A DNA stretch of 39,134 nt from Brevundimonas sp. (GTDB lineage Bacteria > Pseudomonadota > Alphaproteobacteria > Caulobacterales > Caulobacteraceae): the NCBI RefSeq assembly GCF_024711105.1, contig NZ_JANJTL010000007.1:1-39134 (forward strand). The letters run 5' to 3'. Position 1 is the stretch's first letter. Each line of letters begins with the position of its first letter. Shown piece by piece: positions 8,031 through 15,643 of this stretch. Below the pieces are notes generated by a model. That model did not search any database. It saw only the letters and a list, made by a program, of their open reading frames with translations, and was not told the DNA's origin. Position numbers and translations under genes: made by a program.

Positions 8031-9026
8031 ATGACCGAAACCACCCACGACCTCTGCGCCGTCGGCAACGCCATCGTCGATGTCCTCGCGCCCTGCGACG
8101 ACGCCTTTCTCGAGCGCGAGGGCCTGGTGAAGGGCTCGATGATGCTGATCGACGAGGCTCGGGCGGTCAGCCTTTACGGCGCCATGGCCGCGGGCGTTGA
8201 GGCCTCGGGCGGCTCGGCCGGCAACACCATCGCGGGCGCGGCCTCCTTCGGGGGACGCGCGGCCTATATCGGCAAGGTCGCCGAGGACCAGCTCGGCCAG
8301 GTCTTCCGCCACGACATGCAGGCCATCGGCGCGGCCTTCGACACGCCCTACCTGTCCTCGGGTCCGGCGACGGGCCGCTCGCTGATCAACGTCACGCCCG
8401 ACGGCCAGCGGACCATGTCGACCTTCCTCGGGGCCGCCAACCAGCTGACGCCCGACGACATCGACGCTGAGCTCGTGCGCAACTCGGAGATTCTCTATCT
8501 CGAAGGCTATCTGTTCGACCCGGCCGACGCCCGCGCCGCCTTCGTGCGCGCCGCCGAGGTGGCCCACGCCGCCGGCCGCCGGGTGGCCGTGACCCTGTCC
8601 GACACCTTCGTGGTCGACCGCTGGCGCGAGGAGCTCCTGCCCTTCATCGAGAGCTCGGTGGACATCGTGCTGGCCAACGAGGCCGAGCTGCTCAGCCTGT
8701 TCCAGGAAACCGATTTCGAGACGGCTCTGGCCCGGCTGCGCCCCATCGTCGAGGTGGCCGCCGTCACCCGTAGCGAGAAGGGCTCGGTCATCGTCCGCGA
8801 CGACGAGCGGGTCGAGGTCAAGGCCTATCCGGTCGACAAGGTCGTCGACACCACAGGCGCCGGCGACCAGTACGCGGCCGGCTTCCTGCTCGGCCTGGCG
8901 CGCGGCCTGCCGCTGGAGACCTGCGGCAGGCTCGGCTCGCTGGCGGCGGCCGAGGTCATCGCCCACTGGGGCCCGCGGCCGCTGGCGTCGCTGAAGGGTC
9001 TGGCCGAATCCGAGGGCCTGATCTGA
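8031..9026 (+). CDS. Adenosine kinase (PfkB/ribokinase family)
   Basis: A 331-residue PfkB-family sugar/nucleoside kinase. The N-terminus 'DLCAVGNAIVDVLAPCDD' and 'GGSAGNTIAGAASFGG' are typical of bacterial adenosine kinases, which phosphorylate adenosine to AMP. The C-terminal signature 'DTTGAGDQYAAGFLLG' carries the catalytic Asp and the anion hole. It has the longer lid region of adenosine kinases rather than the compact ribokinase form. It begins an apparent operon: ftsY starts two bases after its stop. Specificity for adenosine over other nucleosides is family-level inference; fructokinase or ribokinase are less likely alternatives. Confidence 0.88.
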   Translation: MTETTHDLCAVGNAIVDVLAPCDDAFLEREGLVKGSMMLIDEARAVSLYGAMAAGVEASGGSAGNTIAGAASFGGRAAYIGKVAEDQLGQVFRHDMQAIGAAFDTPYLSSGPATGRSLINVTPDGQRTMSTFLGAANQLTPDDIDAELVRNSEILYLEGYLFDPADARAAFVRAAEVAHAAGRRVAVTLSDTFVVDRWREELLPFIESSVDIVLANEAELLSLFQETDFETALARLRPIVEVAAVTRSEKGSVIVRDDERVEVKAYPVDKVVDTTGAGDQYAAGFLLGLARGLPLETCGRLGSLAAAEVIAHWGPRPLASLKGLAESEGLI

Positions 9027-9028
9027 CC

Positions 9029-9973
9029 ATGGCCGAGAAGAAGGGCGGCTGGTTCTCGCGCCTGACCGAGGGGCTGTCGCGCTCCTCGAAACAGATGAGC
9101 GAGCAGGTGGTGCAGGCCTTCGCCACGCGCGAGCCCCTGACCGCCGCCCAGCTGGACGCCCTTGAGGAGGAGCTGATCGAGGCCGACCTCGGTCCGGCGG
9201 CCGCCGCTCGCATCGCGGCCCGCTTCGGCGAGCTCCGCTTCGGCAAGGCCTCGGACGAGACCGAGGTGCGCACCGCGCTGGCCGAGGCGGTCGCCGCCGA
9301 GCTGCTGCCGCGCCAGGACACATTCGATCCCCTGTCGGGCCCGCGCCCCTATGTCGTGCTGTTCGTGGGCGTGAACGGCTCGGGCAAGACCACCACGCTC
9401 GGCAAGATCGCCGCCAAGCTGACCCGAGAGGGCGCCAAGGTCATGGTCGTGGCCGGCGACACCTTCCGCGCCGCCGCCGTCGAGCAGCTGAAGATCTGGG
9501 CCGAACGCGCCGGCGCCCACTTCGAGGCGCGCCGCCAGGGCGCGGACGCCGCTGGCCTGGCCTTCGACGCCTTCACCAAGGCGAAGGCCGAAGGCTTCGA
9601 CGTCGTGCTGATCGACACCGCAGGGCGGCTGCAGAACAAGCAGGCGCTCATGGACGAGCTGCTGAAGGTCGTCCGCGTCCTCAAGAAGATCGATCCGGAC
9701 GCCCCGCACGAGACGCTTCTGGTGCTGGACGCCACGGTCGGGCGCAATGCGCTCGCCCAGGAGCAAATCTTCGGGCGCACCGCCTACGTATCTGGCCTGG
9801 TGATGACCAAGCTGGATGGAACCGCTCGCGGCGGGGTGCTGGTGCCGGTGGCCCAGGCCTCGGACGCCCCGATCAAGCTGATCGGCGTGGGCGAGGGGAT
9901 CGATGATCTCCAGCCCTTCGACGCGCGCGCCTTCGCCCGCTCGCTGGTCGGCCTGACCGAGGAGCCCCAATGA
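9029..9973 (+). CDS. ftsY: Signal recognition particle receptor FtsY
   Basis: A 314-residue SRP GTPase that docks ribosome-SRP complexes at the inner membrane for co-translational insertion. The acidic A domain is minimal: only about 20 residues with 'KKGGWFSRLTEGLSRSS' precede the N domain. The G domain shows P-loop GVNGSGKTT (114-122), DTFRAAAVEQ (144-153), DTAGR (196-200) and TKLDG (260-264). The amphipathic KKGGWFSRL start is the likely membrane anchor. It starts two bases after the adenosine kinase stop and its own stop overlaps yciB (ATGA), so the three form a tight operon. Ffh is excluded because there is no M domain. Confidence 0.97.
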   Translation: MAEKKGGWFSRLTEGLSRSSKQMSEQVVQAFATREPLTAAQLDALEEELIEADLGPAAAARIAARFGELRFGKASDETEVRTALAEAVAAELLPRQDTFDPLSGPRPYVVLFVGVNGSGKTTTLGKIAAKLTREGAKVMVVAGDTFRAAAVEQLKIWAERAGAHFEARRQGADAAGLAFDAFTKAKAEGFDVVLIDTAGRLQNKQALMDELLKVVRVLKKIDPDAPHETLLVLDATVGRNALAQEQIFGRTAYVSGLVMTKLDGTARGGVLVPVAQASDAPIKLIGVGEGIDDLQPFDARAFARSLVGLTEEPQ

Positions 9974-10641
9974 GCGCCAAGTCCCACTCCAGCCTGCGCC
10001 AGTTGGTCGATTTCGGGGGCCTGCTGGCCTTCGCCCTGACCTTCGCCTTCCTGCGCATCGCGCGCGGCATTGAGGGCGACGAGGCCCTGATCAACGCCAC
10101 CTGGGTGCTGGTCGCGGGCTCGGCCATCGGGGTGGCGGTCGGGCTGATCGTCGAGAAGCGGCTGGCGCTCCTGCCGCTCATCGTGGGCGGCTTCGCCCTG
10201 GTCTTCGGCCTCCTGACGGTCCTGACCCACGACGACGTCTGGGTGAAGATCAAGGTCACCGCCCTGAACACCGGCCTAGCCATCGCGCTCCTCGGCGGCG
10301 TCTGGATGAAGAAGCAGCCGCTCAAGGCCCTGCTCGGCACCGTGATCCCGATCAATGACCGCGCCTGGACGATCCTGACGATCCGCTACGGCCTGTTCTT
10401 CGCGGGCGTGGCCATCGTCAACGAACTGGTTCGCAGCGAGGCCCTGGTGGCCTGGGCGGCCGCCCAGCTAGGCCGTCCGAACGTCGATCCGGCCGATGTC
10501 TGGGTCAGTTTCCGGGGAGTGCTGTGGATCGCCTCGTCCGTGTTCGGCATGTCGAACATTCCGCTGATCCTGCGCAACATGGTCAAGAACGACGAGCCGT
10601 CCGACCCCATGGCCCCGACGCAGCCGGACACCGCGCCCTAG
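9970..10641 (+). CDS. yciB: YciB/IspZ family inner-membrane (septation) protein
   Basis: A 223-residue protein with about six hydrophobic segments. It begins 'LRQLVDFGGLLAFALTFAFL' and has the family-typical 'VWVKIKVTALNTGLAIALLG', 'LLGTVIPINDRAWTIL' and 'VSFRGVLWIASSVFGMSNIP'. YciB (septation protein A) is a conserved proteobacterial inner-membrane protein linked to envelope integrity and division; its chemistry is not established. Its ATG overlaps the ftsY stop by four bases, and the ftsY-yciB order is common in alphaproteobacteria. The C-terminal tail is hydrophilic. A short inverted repeat GCGTCA/TGACGC (10641-10658) overlaps the last base of the stop but has no T-tract. Confidence 0.88.
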   Translation: MSAKSHSSLRQLVDFGGLLAFALTFAFLRIARGIEGDEALINATWVLVAGSAIGVAVGLIVEKRLALLPLIVGGFALVFGLLTVLTHDDVWVKIKVTALNTGLAIALLGGVWMKKQPLKALLGTVIPINDRAWTILTIRYGLFFAGVAIVNELVRSEALVAWAAAQLGRPNVDPADVWVSFRGVLWIASSVFGMSNIPLILRNMVKNDEPSDPMAPTQPDTAP

Positions 10642-10682
10642 CGTCACAGACCTGACGCACGCTTGTCGTGGTGCTGAGCCTT

Positions 10683-10706
10683 CCGCGTGCGAAGAGCCGT
10701 ACGCGG
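10683..10706. promoter_or_regulatory. Palindrome upstream of the MarR gene (candidate operator)
   Basis: CCGCGT (10683-10688) and ACGCGG (10701-10706) form a perfect 6-base inverted repeat with a 12-base spacer. It lies 25 bases before the MarR-type ATG. Size and position fit an autoregulatory operator for a winged-helix dimer. Short GC-rich repeats arise often by chance here. Confidence 0.3.
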
Positions 10707-10730
10707 AGCAGTCACGCTTGGGAGTGGGGC

Positions 10731-11288
10731 ATGGCCAAGTCGGGAAAACGCAAGGCAAGTGGTGCGCTGGCGGACTCACCCAGCCACCTTCTGCACCGCG
10801 CGCTGCAGGCGGCGTTGGGCGTCTTCGTCGAGGAGACGGGCGCGAGCGCACTGACCCAGAGGCAGTTCGCCTTGCTGGCCGCGGCCGCCGAGCTTGAGGC
10901 GCCTTCCCAGACCGATCTGGTGACCGCAACCGGCATCGACCGCTCGACGCTCGCTGAACTGACCGCCCGCATGATCGCCAAGGGACTGCTTGAGCGCGAG
11001 CGCTCCGCCACCGACGGCCGGGCCAAGACCGTTCGGGTCACGCCAGCGGGCGCCGAGGCGCTGGAAGCGATGCGGCCGCGCGTTAAGGCTGCCGACAAGC
11101 GAATCCTGTCGCTGCTCCCCAAGCCCAAGCGCGAGGGTTTCCTGAAGCTGTTGGCCCGGCTGGGTGAGGCCTCGGCTCAGGAGCCCCCGTCCGCCCGTGG
11201 TCCCGGCGATGGCAAGACCAAGAAAGGCAAGGGGAAGTCAAAGAAGAGCGGCCCGGCCGACCCCGCCGAGCCCCCAGTCACGGCCTAG
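10731..11288 (+). CDS. MarR family transcriptional regulator with Lys-rich tail
   Basis: A 185-residue winged-helix regulator. Residues ~25-145 show the MarR pattern: 'ALTQRQFALLAAAAE', the recognition region 'SQTDLVTATGIDRSTLAELT', and the wing 'RERSATDGRAKTVRVTPAG'. The ATG at 10731 is preceded by GGGAGTGGGG and is preferred to an upstream in-frame GTG. The last ~35 residues are unusual for MarR proteins: a disordered Gly/Lys/Pro tail containing 'KTKKGKGKSKK'. It may be nonspecific DNA- or RNA-binding, or an assembly tail. A palindrome sits upstream. Its stop shares CTAG with the stop of the convergent M23 gene. The ligand is unknown. Confidence 0.88.
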   Translation: MAKSGKRKASGALADSPSHLLHRALQAALGVFVEETGASALTQRQFALLAAAAELEAPSQTDLVTATGIDRSTLAELTARMIAKGLLERERSATDGRAKTVRVTPAGAEALEAMRPRVKAADKRILSLLPKPKREGFLKLLARLGEASAQEPPSARGPGDGKTKKGKGKSKKSGPADPAEPPVTA

Positions 11289-11893
11289 GCCGGATCGCTG
11301 TCCAGGACGAACTCACGGCCCAGGTAGTGGGCGGGGTTCAGGCGTTCGCCACGGCGGCGGACTTCGAAGTGCAGGTGCGGGCCGGTTGAATAGCCGGTCG
11401 AGCCAACCCGGCCGATCAGCTGTCCGCCGCCGATGCGCGCGCCGGCGACCACGCCCTGCTCGATGCGGCTCAGGTGACCATAGAAGGTGCGCACGCCGTT
11501 GGGGTGGCGGATTTCGACATAGTTGCCATAGCCGGTGTCGTAGCCCGAGGCCGTGACCGTGCCTTCGGCCGAAGCGAGGACGCGCGACCCCTGCGGGGCG
11601 GCGATGTCGACGCCCTGGTGCATGCGGGCGTGGGCTTCGCCCTGCAGACGCCGAATGCCGAAGTTCGAGTTGATCGGATGATTGGCCACCGGCCGCTCGA
11701 AACGGATGGTGCGCACAAAGGCGACCGGCTCGGCCACGACCGGCGGGGGCACGGTCTCGGTCACGGCAGGTTCGGCTTCGGTCTGCGCCACGGTCAGGGC
11801 CTCGGGCGCGGCGGCCATGGCCATTGCGGCCACGACGGCCAGGGTCGAAACCTGCCCGAACCGATAGAGAATGAGCTTTGCGGTCGAAACCAT
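11285..11893 (-). CDS. M23/LytM family metallopeptidase (copy 1)
   Basis: A 202-residue envelope protein. Residues 12-30 are hydrophobic (signal peptide or anchor), followed by a Val/Glu/Pro-rich linker and a C-terminal M23 (LytM) domain. The zinc and catalytic residues are all present: His92 and Asp96 in 'MHQGVDIAAP', His140 in 'YGHLS', and His173/His175 in 'GPHLHFEVR'. It should therefore be an active peptidoglycan endopeptidase rather than an EnvC/NlpD-type degenerate activator, though I infer this from residues only. It has no LysM or coiled-coil region. It is the second of two tandem M23 genes. Its stop shares the CTAG palindrome with the MarR stop. Confidence 0.9.
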   Translation of the reverse strand: MVSTAKLILYRFGQVSTLAVVAAMAMAAAPEALTVAQTEAEPAVTETVPPPVVAEPVAFVRTIRFERPVANHPINSNFGIRRLQGEAHARMHQGVDIAAPQGSRVLASAEGTVTASGYDTGYGNYVEIRHPNGVRTFYGHLSRIEQGVVAGARIGGGQLIGRVGSTGYSTGPHLHFEVRRRGERLNPAHYLGREFVLDSDPA

Positions 11894-12089
11894 TCGGGTG
11901 TCGGCCTCTTGCTGGCGAACTGAACAGGAAGGCCACGCACCCGGCGTGGCCCGTGGCCCTCCGGGGGCCGGCGGATCGTCTGGCCGCAGATTGCGGTGGG
12001 AGGCGGTACGCTACAGCTGCCCCCGAACTCGGGGACCGGCGCTGTTAACCGAACCGATGTTCTCTATCAACCACGAGAAGGTGGCGAAA

Positions 12090-12770
12090 TCAGGGATGGC
12101 CCGCCGGCATCAGGGTGCGGAAGGGCGCATAGGCCACCGGCGCGGCGTCGAAGAAGCCTTCGTGGGCATGGCCGCCGTCCGTCGCGCCCGGCGCGACATT
12201 GAGAGCGGCGAAGGCCTGGCCGAGGAAGTCCTCGGGATTGATCTGCTCGCCGTCGCGGCGAATCTCGAAGTGCAGGTGCGGGCCCGTCGACCGGCCCGTC
12301 GAGCCCACCGAACCGAGACGCTCGCCGGCCTGGAGGCGGTCGCCCTCGGCCACCACGATGGCGCTGAGGTGGGCGTAGAAGGACGTTACGCCATTGTCGT
12401 GGCGAACCTCGACGTAACGGCCGTAGGAGGGGCTGGTCCCGGTCCGCAGCACCTCGCCTTCGGCGGCGGACAGAACCGGTGTGCCGGACGGAGCGGCGAA
12501 GTCCAGGCCCTCGTGCATCCGGGCGCGGCGCTCGTACGACAGGCGACGCAGGCCGAAGCGCGAATTCACGGAATAGCCCTCGACCGGCGCCGAGAAGGCG
12601 ATCATCCGGACGGCGGCGAAGGGCTGGGCGATGGAGGAGGTCTCGGTGTCGATGTCCGCGTCAGCGGCGCGAGCCGGGCCGGTCATGGCGACGACGGCGC
12701 CGACCAGCAGCGAGGCCCAGAAAGCGGCCTTGGGGAACTTCTGGTCGGCGGTGGTGGTTCTGAAGGACAA
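12090..12770 (-). CDS. M23/LytM family metallopeptidase (copy 2, TTG start)
   Basis: A 226-residue paralogue of the adjacent M23 protein. It has a clear signal peptide (KFPKAAFWASLLVGAVVAMT, cleavage likely after 'GPARA'). The LytM domain is intact: His86 and Asp90 in 'MHEGLDFAAP', His134 in 'YAHLS', His165/His167 in 'GPHLHFEIR'. A C-terminal extension of about 35 residues is absent from copy 1. No ATG precedes the signal peptide in frame. The start is taken as TTG at 12770, with GGAG 11 bases upstream, implying low initiation. The 196 bases to copy 1 suggest separate promoters. The upstream gap carries a direct repeat described separately. Confidence 0.88.
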   Translation of the reverse strand: MSFRTTTADQKFPKAAFWASLLVGAVVAMTGPARAADADIDTETSSIAQPFAAVRMIAFSAPVEGYSVNSRFGLRRLSYERRARMHEGLDFAAPSGTPVLSAAEGEVLRTGTSPSYGRYVEVRHDNGVTSFYAHLSAIVVAEGDRLQAGERLGSVGSTGRSTGPHLHFEIRRDGEQINPEDFLGQAFAALNVAPGATDGGHAHEGFFDAAPVAYAPFRTLMPAGHP

Positions 12771-12888
12771 GAGCCCGCGCTCCGGCTGCTGTTTAAGGTC
12801 AGTCGAGTGGGGCGGAACGCTGTGGAACCGCGAAGATCAGTTTGGGAAACCCCGAACGTGATCGTCATATGGCTTGCCTGCGGCGGGC

Positions 12889-12932
12889 ATATAACCGGGC
12901 GGAATGTCGCACCCCGGGAACCAGATGTCGCA
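12889..12932 (-). promoter_or_regulatory. Candidate promoter with 8-bp direct repeats
   Basis: ATGTCGCA occurs at 12904-12911 and again at 12925-12932, exactly 21 bp apart, two helical turns. On the minus strand they lie upstream of a TTATAT -10-like hexamer (12894-12889), about 120 bases before the M23 copy-2 start. Spacing on one DNA face is typical of activator or response-regulator sites. No binding protein can be named. Confidence 0.3.
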
Positions 12933-12939
12933 GTTGTGG

Positions 12940-12987
12940 ATTGAGCCGGGTTCGACTGTGCTCAATGTTGCTGTCGAGACACTCGAC
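12940..12987. repeat. Two adjacent short hairpins downstream of the WYL gene
   Basis: ATTGAGC (12940-12946) pairs with GCTCAAT (12960-12966). GTCGAG (12973-12978) pairs with CTCGAC (12982-12987) around an ACA loop. They begin about 22 bases beyond the stop of the minus-strand WYL regulator. They could end that transcript, but there is no T-tract on either strand. The rest of the 238-base gap shows only the direct repeats noted separately. Confidence 0.35.
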
Positions 12988-13008
12988 TGGTGCGTAAGTA
13001 ACACAAAA

Positions 13009-14001
13009 CTAGTCTGAGGCGCCCGATTCGAAGGCCCGCGTCGCCTCCTCCAGCGCTTCGCCCATTGCCGCGCGCAGCTTTTCCGGGCCGTCGATTCGGA
13101 CGTTTTCGCCCCAGGTGAACAGGTGCCATGCCAGTTCGCGCATCCCGCTGGCCGAGAATCGGACAGTCACCGAGCCGTCGGAGTTCTCCGTGATCGTTTG
13201 GGTCGGGTGGAAGCGCCAGGCGCGCGCCTCATCCGCCTTGGCCGGACTGATGGTCAGGACCACGTCCTGCACCTCGTCCTGATAGACGCCGAAAGAGCGG
13301 TTGGCGAAGGCCGCCAGATCGAATCCTTCCGGCGGCGAGGCCAGGCGATCCAGCACCTCGATCTGTTCGATTCCGTCGAGCCTGAAGGTGCGTGGGCTGT
13401 CCGACCCGATCTCGGTCGCCACCAGATAATTGGCCCGTCCGAACATCAGACCGCAGGGCGCCATCTCGCGCCGTCGGCCGGGCGTGGAGCCGCGCATGTA
13501 GGTGAAGGCGATGGCGGTTCCGGCCATGATCGCCTGGCGAATGGCCGCGAGCGTGGCCTCGTCCTCATAGGGCCGCGGGCCGGCCTGGACCGCAATGGTC
13601 TCGGCCCGCACCAGCGCCTCGAGGTCCGGCGCCATGCGGTTCAGCGAGGTCGAGCGCATGGCCGCGCGCACCTTCAGCTCGAGGCTCTCGAGCGCCGCGG
13701 CGCGCACCCCCTCCCCCTGTCGGCGTAGGGCCTCGGCGGCCTTCGTCAGCTCCAGCAGTTCGGTCGTGGTCGGCGCCTGCTCGAAGGCGGACAGGCCGCC
13801 GCGGATGCGCCAGCGCTTGGTCGGCGGGTCGGACACCTCCTCGGCTTGAGGAAACAGCATGAGCACCGCGTCGCGCAGCCGCTCGGCGGTGCGCCGGCCG
13901 ACCTCCATGTCGCGCGCCATTTCATCGAGCGTCAGGCCCTCGGCGCTGGCCGCCAGCCTGCGCGCCAGCTCCAGCACCACCGCCGCCTTGTCGTGCCGCA
14001 T
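13009..14001 (-). CDS. WYL domain / YafY-type transcriptional regulator
   Basis: A 330-residue regulator. An N-terminal helix-turn-helix covers residues ~5-70 ('GLTLDEMARDMEVGRRTAER'). The WYL domain follows from ~150, with 'GTAIAFTYMRG', 'EMAPCGLMFGRANYLVATEI' and 'PRTFRLDGIEQIEVLDR', then a WCX C-terminal domain with 'GMRELAWHLFTWGENVRID'. WYL proteins sense nucleic acid ligands in several cases. In Caulobacter a protein of this architecture and size, DriD, is an SOS-independent DNA-damage activator that binds single-stranded DNA. Orthology here is not established. It is divergent from an 81-residue orphan with an 80-base shared promoter region. A YafY-like repressor of another pathway is the alternative. 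Confidence 0.88.
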   Translation of the reverse strand: MRHDKAAVVLELARRLAASAEGLTLDEMARDMEVGRRTAERLRDAVLMLFPQAEEVSDPPTKRWRIRGGLSAFEQAPTTTELLELTKAAEALRRQGEGVRAAALESLELKVRAAMRSTSLNRMAPDLEALVRAETIAVQAGPRPYEDEATLAAIRQAIMAGTAIAFTYMRGSTPGRRREMAPCGLMFGRANYLVATEIGSDSPRTFRLDGIEQIEVLDRLASPPEGFDLAAFANRSFGVYQDEVQDVVLTISPAKADEARAWRFHPTQTITENSDGSVTVRFSASGMRELAWHLFTWGENVRIDGPEKLRAAMGEALEEATRAFESGASD

Positions 14002-14041
14002 GCCGTCCCCCCACTAGATACGTCCGATATTGGCGGATAGC

Positions 14042-14065
14042 AGGTCTACATCTGTTCTCACAGAC
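14042..14065. promoter_or_regulatory. Inverted repeat in the WYL / orphan divergent promoter region
   Basis: GGTCT (14043-14047) and AGACC (14061-14065) flank 13 bases, 16 bases before the ATG of the small plus-strand gene. A second weaker pair, TCCG/CGGA, lies in the ACGTCCGATATTGGCGGATA stretch nearer the WYL gene. Either could be an operator for the WYL protein. Arms are short, so the evidence is weak. Confidence 0.25.
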
Positions 14066-14081
14066 CGCCAAGGAGAACGTC

Positions 14082-14327
14082 ATGGCCCGCTCGCTGCTCC
14101 GCTCCCTGACCCGCCGCGCCCCGGCCCCGGTGCGCCGACTGGACGGCCTGGTGCTCGTGCCCTGCGCCGCGCCGGACCACGACCTGTGCGTGCTGTGGGA
14201 TCCGTCGGAAGAGCAGATCGTCGATGTCCTGCCCCGCGCCTCGCTCAGCGCCTACACCGATGAGGACGACCTGTGGCACGAGGCCCGCACCGGCTGGGAC
14301 CACCAGCCCCAGGCCCTGGCGGCCTAG
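14082..14327 (+). CDS. small hypothetical protein (81 aa)
   Basis: An 81-residue soluble protein I do not recognise. It has an Arg-rich N-terminus (RSLLRSLTRRAPAPVRR) followed by an acidic, Trp-containing body ('LCVLWDPSEEQIVDVLPRA', 'DEDDLWHEARTGWD'). The start is ATG with AAGGAG six bases upstream, a strong ribosome site. It is transcribed away from the WYL regulator, so it is the natural candidate target of that regulator. Small proteins beside DNA-damage WYL regulators can be division inhibitors, but this one has no membrane segment and nothing in its sequence supports that role. Its stop shares CTAG with the CoA-transferase stop. Confidence 0.65.
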   Translation: MARSLLRSLTRRAPAPVRRLDGLVLVPCAAPDHDLCVLWDPSEEQIVDVLPRASLSAYTDEDDLWHEARTGWDHQPQALAA

Positions 14328-15550
14328 ACCACGCCGGAAGCCTTGAGGCCGGCGATCTCCGCCGCCGACAGGCCGAGCCCGGCCAGGACCTCCTCGGTGT
14401 CCTGGCCCAGCGCCGGCGGCGCGCGGTCGTAGGCCACCGGCGTCTCGGACAGGCGGATGGGGCTGGCCACGGTGCGAACGGGATCGGAGAGATCGGCGCG
14501 GTCCTGGCTGACGACAAGGCCCCGGGCCTGTCCTTGCGCCTCCTCGAACACCCGGTCGATGGTGTTGATCGGCCCGCATGGCACGCCGGCCTCCTCGAGC
14601 GCCGCGATCCACTCATCGGTTGTTCTGGGCGCGAACAGCGGCGCCAGCGCCCCGACCAGCTCGGACCGGTTCTCGACCCGCAGGGCGTTGGTCGTGAAGC
14701 GCGCATCGGCCGCCAGCTCAGGCGCCCCGAGAGCAACGCACAGGCTGCGGAACTGGCCGTCATTGCCGACCGCCACCACCACCGCCCCGTCCGCCGTGGC
14801 GAAGGGCTGGTAGGGCGCGAGATTCGGGTGCGCGTTGCCCATGCGGCCGGGCGCCTTGCCTGAAACGAAGTAGTTGGTCGCCTGGTTGGCCAGCATGGCC
14901 GCCTGGACCTCGAACAGGGCCAGATCGACGTGCTGCCCCTGCCCCGTCGCCCGCGCGTGCAGCAGGGCCGCGAGGATCGCGTTCGACGCATAGAGGCCGG
15001 TGAACAGGTCCGCGACCGCAACCCCCACCTTCATCGGCTCGGCCCCCGGCGCGCCGTCGGGCTGGCCGGTGACAGACATCAACCCGCCCATCGCCTGGAT
15101 CATGTAGTCGTAGCCGGCCCGGTCCTTCAGCGGCCCGGTCTGGCCGAAGCCTGTGATCGAGCAGTAGACCAGCCGCGGATTGATCGCGGCCAGGCTGGCG
15201 TAGTCCAGGCCGTACTTCTTCAGGCCGCCGGTCTTGAAGTTCTCGACCACCACATCGGCCCGCTCGGCCAGGCGCCGCAGCAGGTTCGCCCCCTCCGGCT
15301 TGGCCATGTCGACGGTCAGGGACCGCTTGTTGCGGTTGGCGCACATGAAATAGGCCGCGTCGCCGCGCCCGCCGTCCTGCGTCCGGGTGAAGGGCGGGCC
15401 CCAGCCGCGCGTGTCATCGCCCGCGCCGGGCCGCTCGACCTTGATGACCTCGGCCCCCAGGTCCGCCAGCACCTGCGTCGCCCACGGCCCGGCCAGCACC
15501 CGCGACAGGTCCAGCACGACGACGCCTGAGAGGGGGCCACGGGTCTGCAT
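14324..15550 (-). CDS. CaiB/BaiF family (class III) CoA transferase
   Basis: A 408-residue enzyme transferring CoA between a donor thioester and a carboxylic acid. Signatures are '[20 protein letters not shown]' at the N-terminus, '[20 protein letters not shown]', '[14 protein letters not shown]', '[17 protein letters not shown]', and the catalytic Asp in '[16 protein letters not shown]'. Length is normal for formyl-CoA:oxalate or succinyl-CoA transferase relatives. The start at ATG 15550 gives the family N-terminus; longer in-frame extensions cross into the next gene's promoter and coding region. Substrate is not determined, and no dedicated pathway genes sit beside it. It is convergent with the 81-residue orphan and divergent from the ThiE-like gene. 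Confidence 0.92.
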   Translation of the reverse strand: MQTRGPLSGVVVLDLSRVLAGPWATQVLADLGAEVIKVERPGAGDDTRGWGPPFTRTQDGGRGDAAYFMCANRNKRSLTVDMAKPEGANLLRRLAERADVVVENFKTGGLKKYGLDYASLAAINPRLVYCSITGFGQTGPLKDRAGYDYMIQAMGGLMSVTGQPDGAPGAEPMKVGVAVADLFTGLYASNAILAALLHARATGQGQHVDLALFEVQAAMLANQATNYFVSGKAPGRMGNAHPNLAPYQPFATADGAVVVAVGNDGQFRSLCVALGAPELAADARFTTNALRVENRSELVGALAPLFAPRTTDEWIAALEEAGVPCGPINTIDRVFEEAQGQARGLVVSQDRADLSDPVRTVASPIRLSETPVAYDRAPPALGQDTEEVLAGLGLSAAEIAGLKASGVV

Positions 15551-15643
15551 GACCTGCGCTGTAGCGTGCGTCGCGCCGGGCCGAAAGCCGCCCGATCCCG
15601 CGATCGCATTGACCCCTCGGGCCGGGACGCGCATGTGCGGGCC

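Noticed and set aside
12045..12050. TTAACC half-site as a CtrA binding site before M23 copy 1
   Set aside because: The second half (TTAA seven bases on) is absent; one half-site is expected by chance.
12941..12966. GGTTCGAC in the gap before M23 copy 2 as a tRNA T-arm
   Set aside because: The flanking bases do not form a T-stem, and no acceptor or anticodon arms are present.
15608..15613. TTGACC as a -35 for the ThiE-like gene
   Set aside because: No plausible -10 follows at 15-18 bases.
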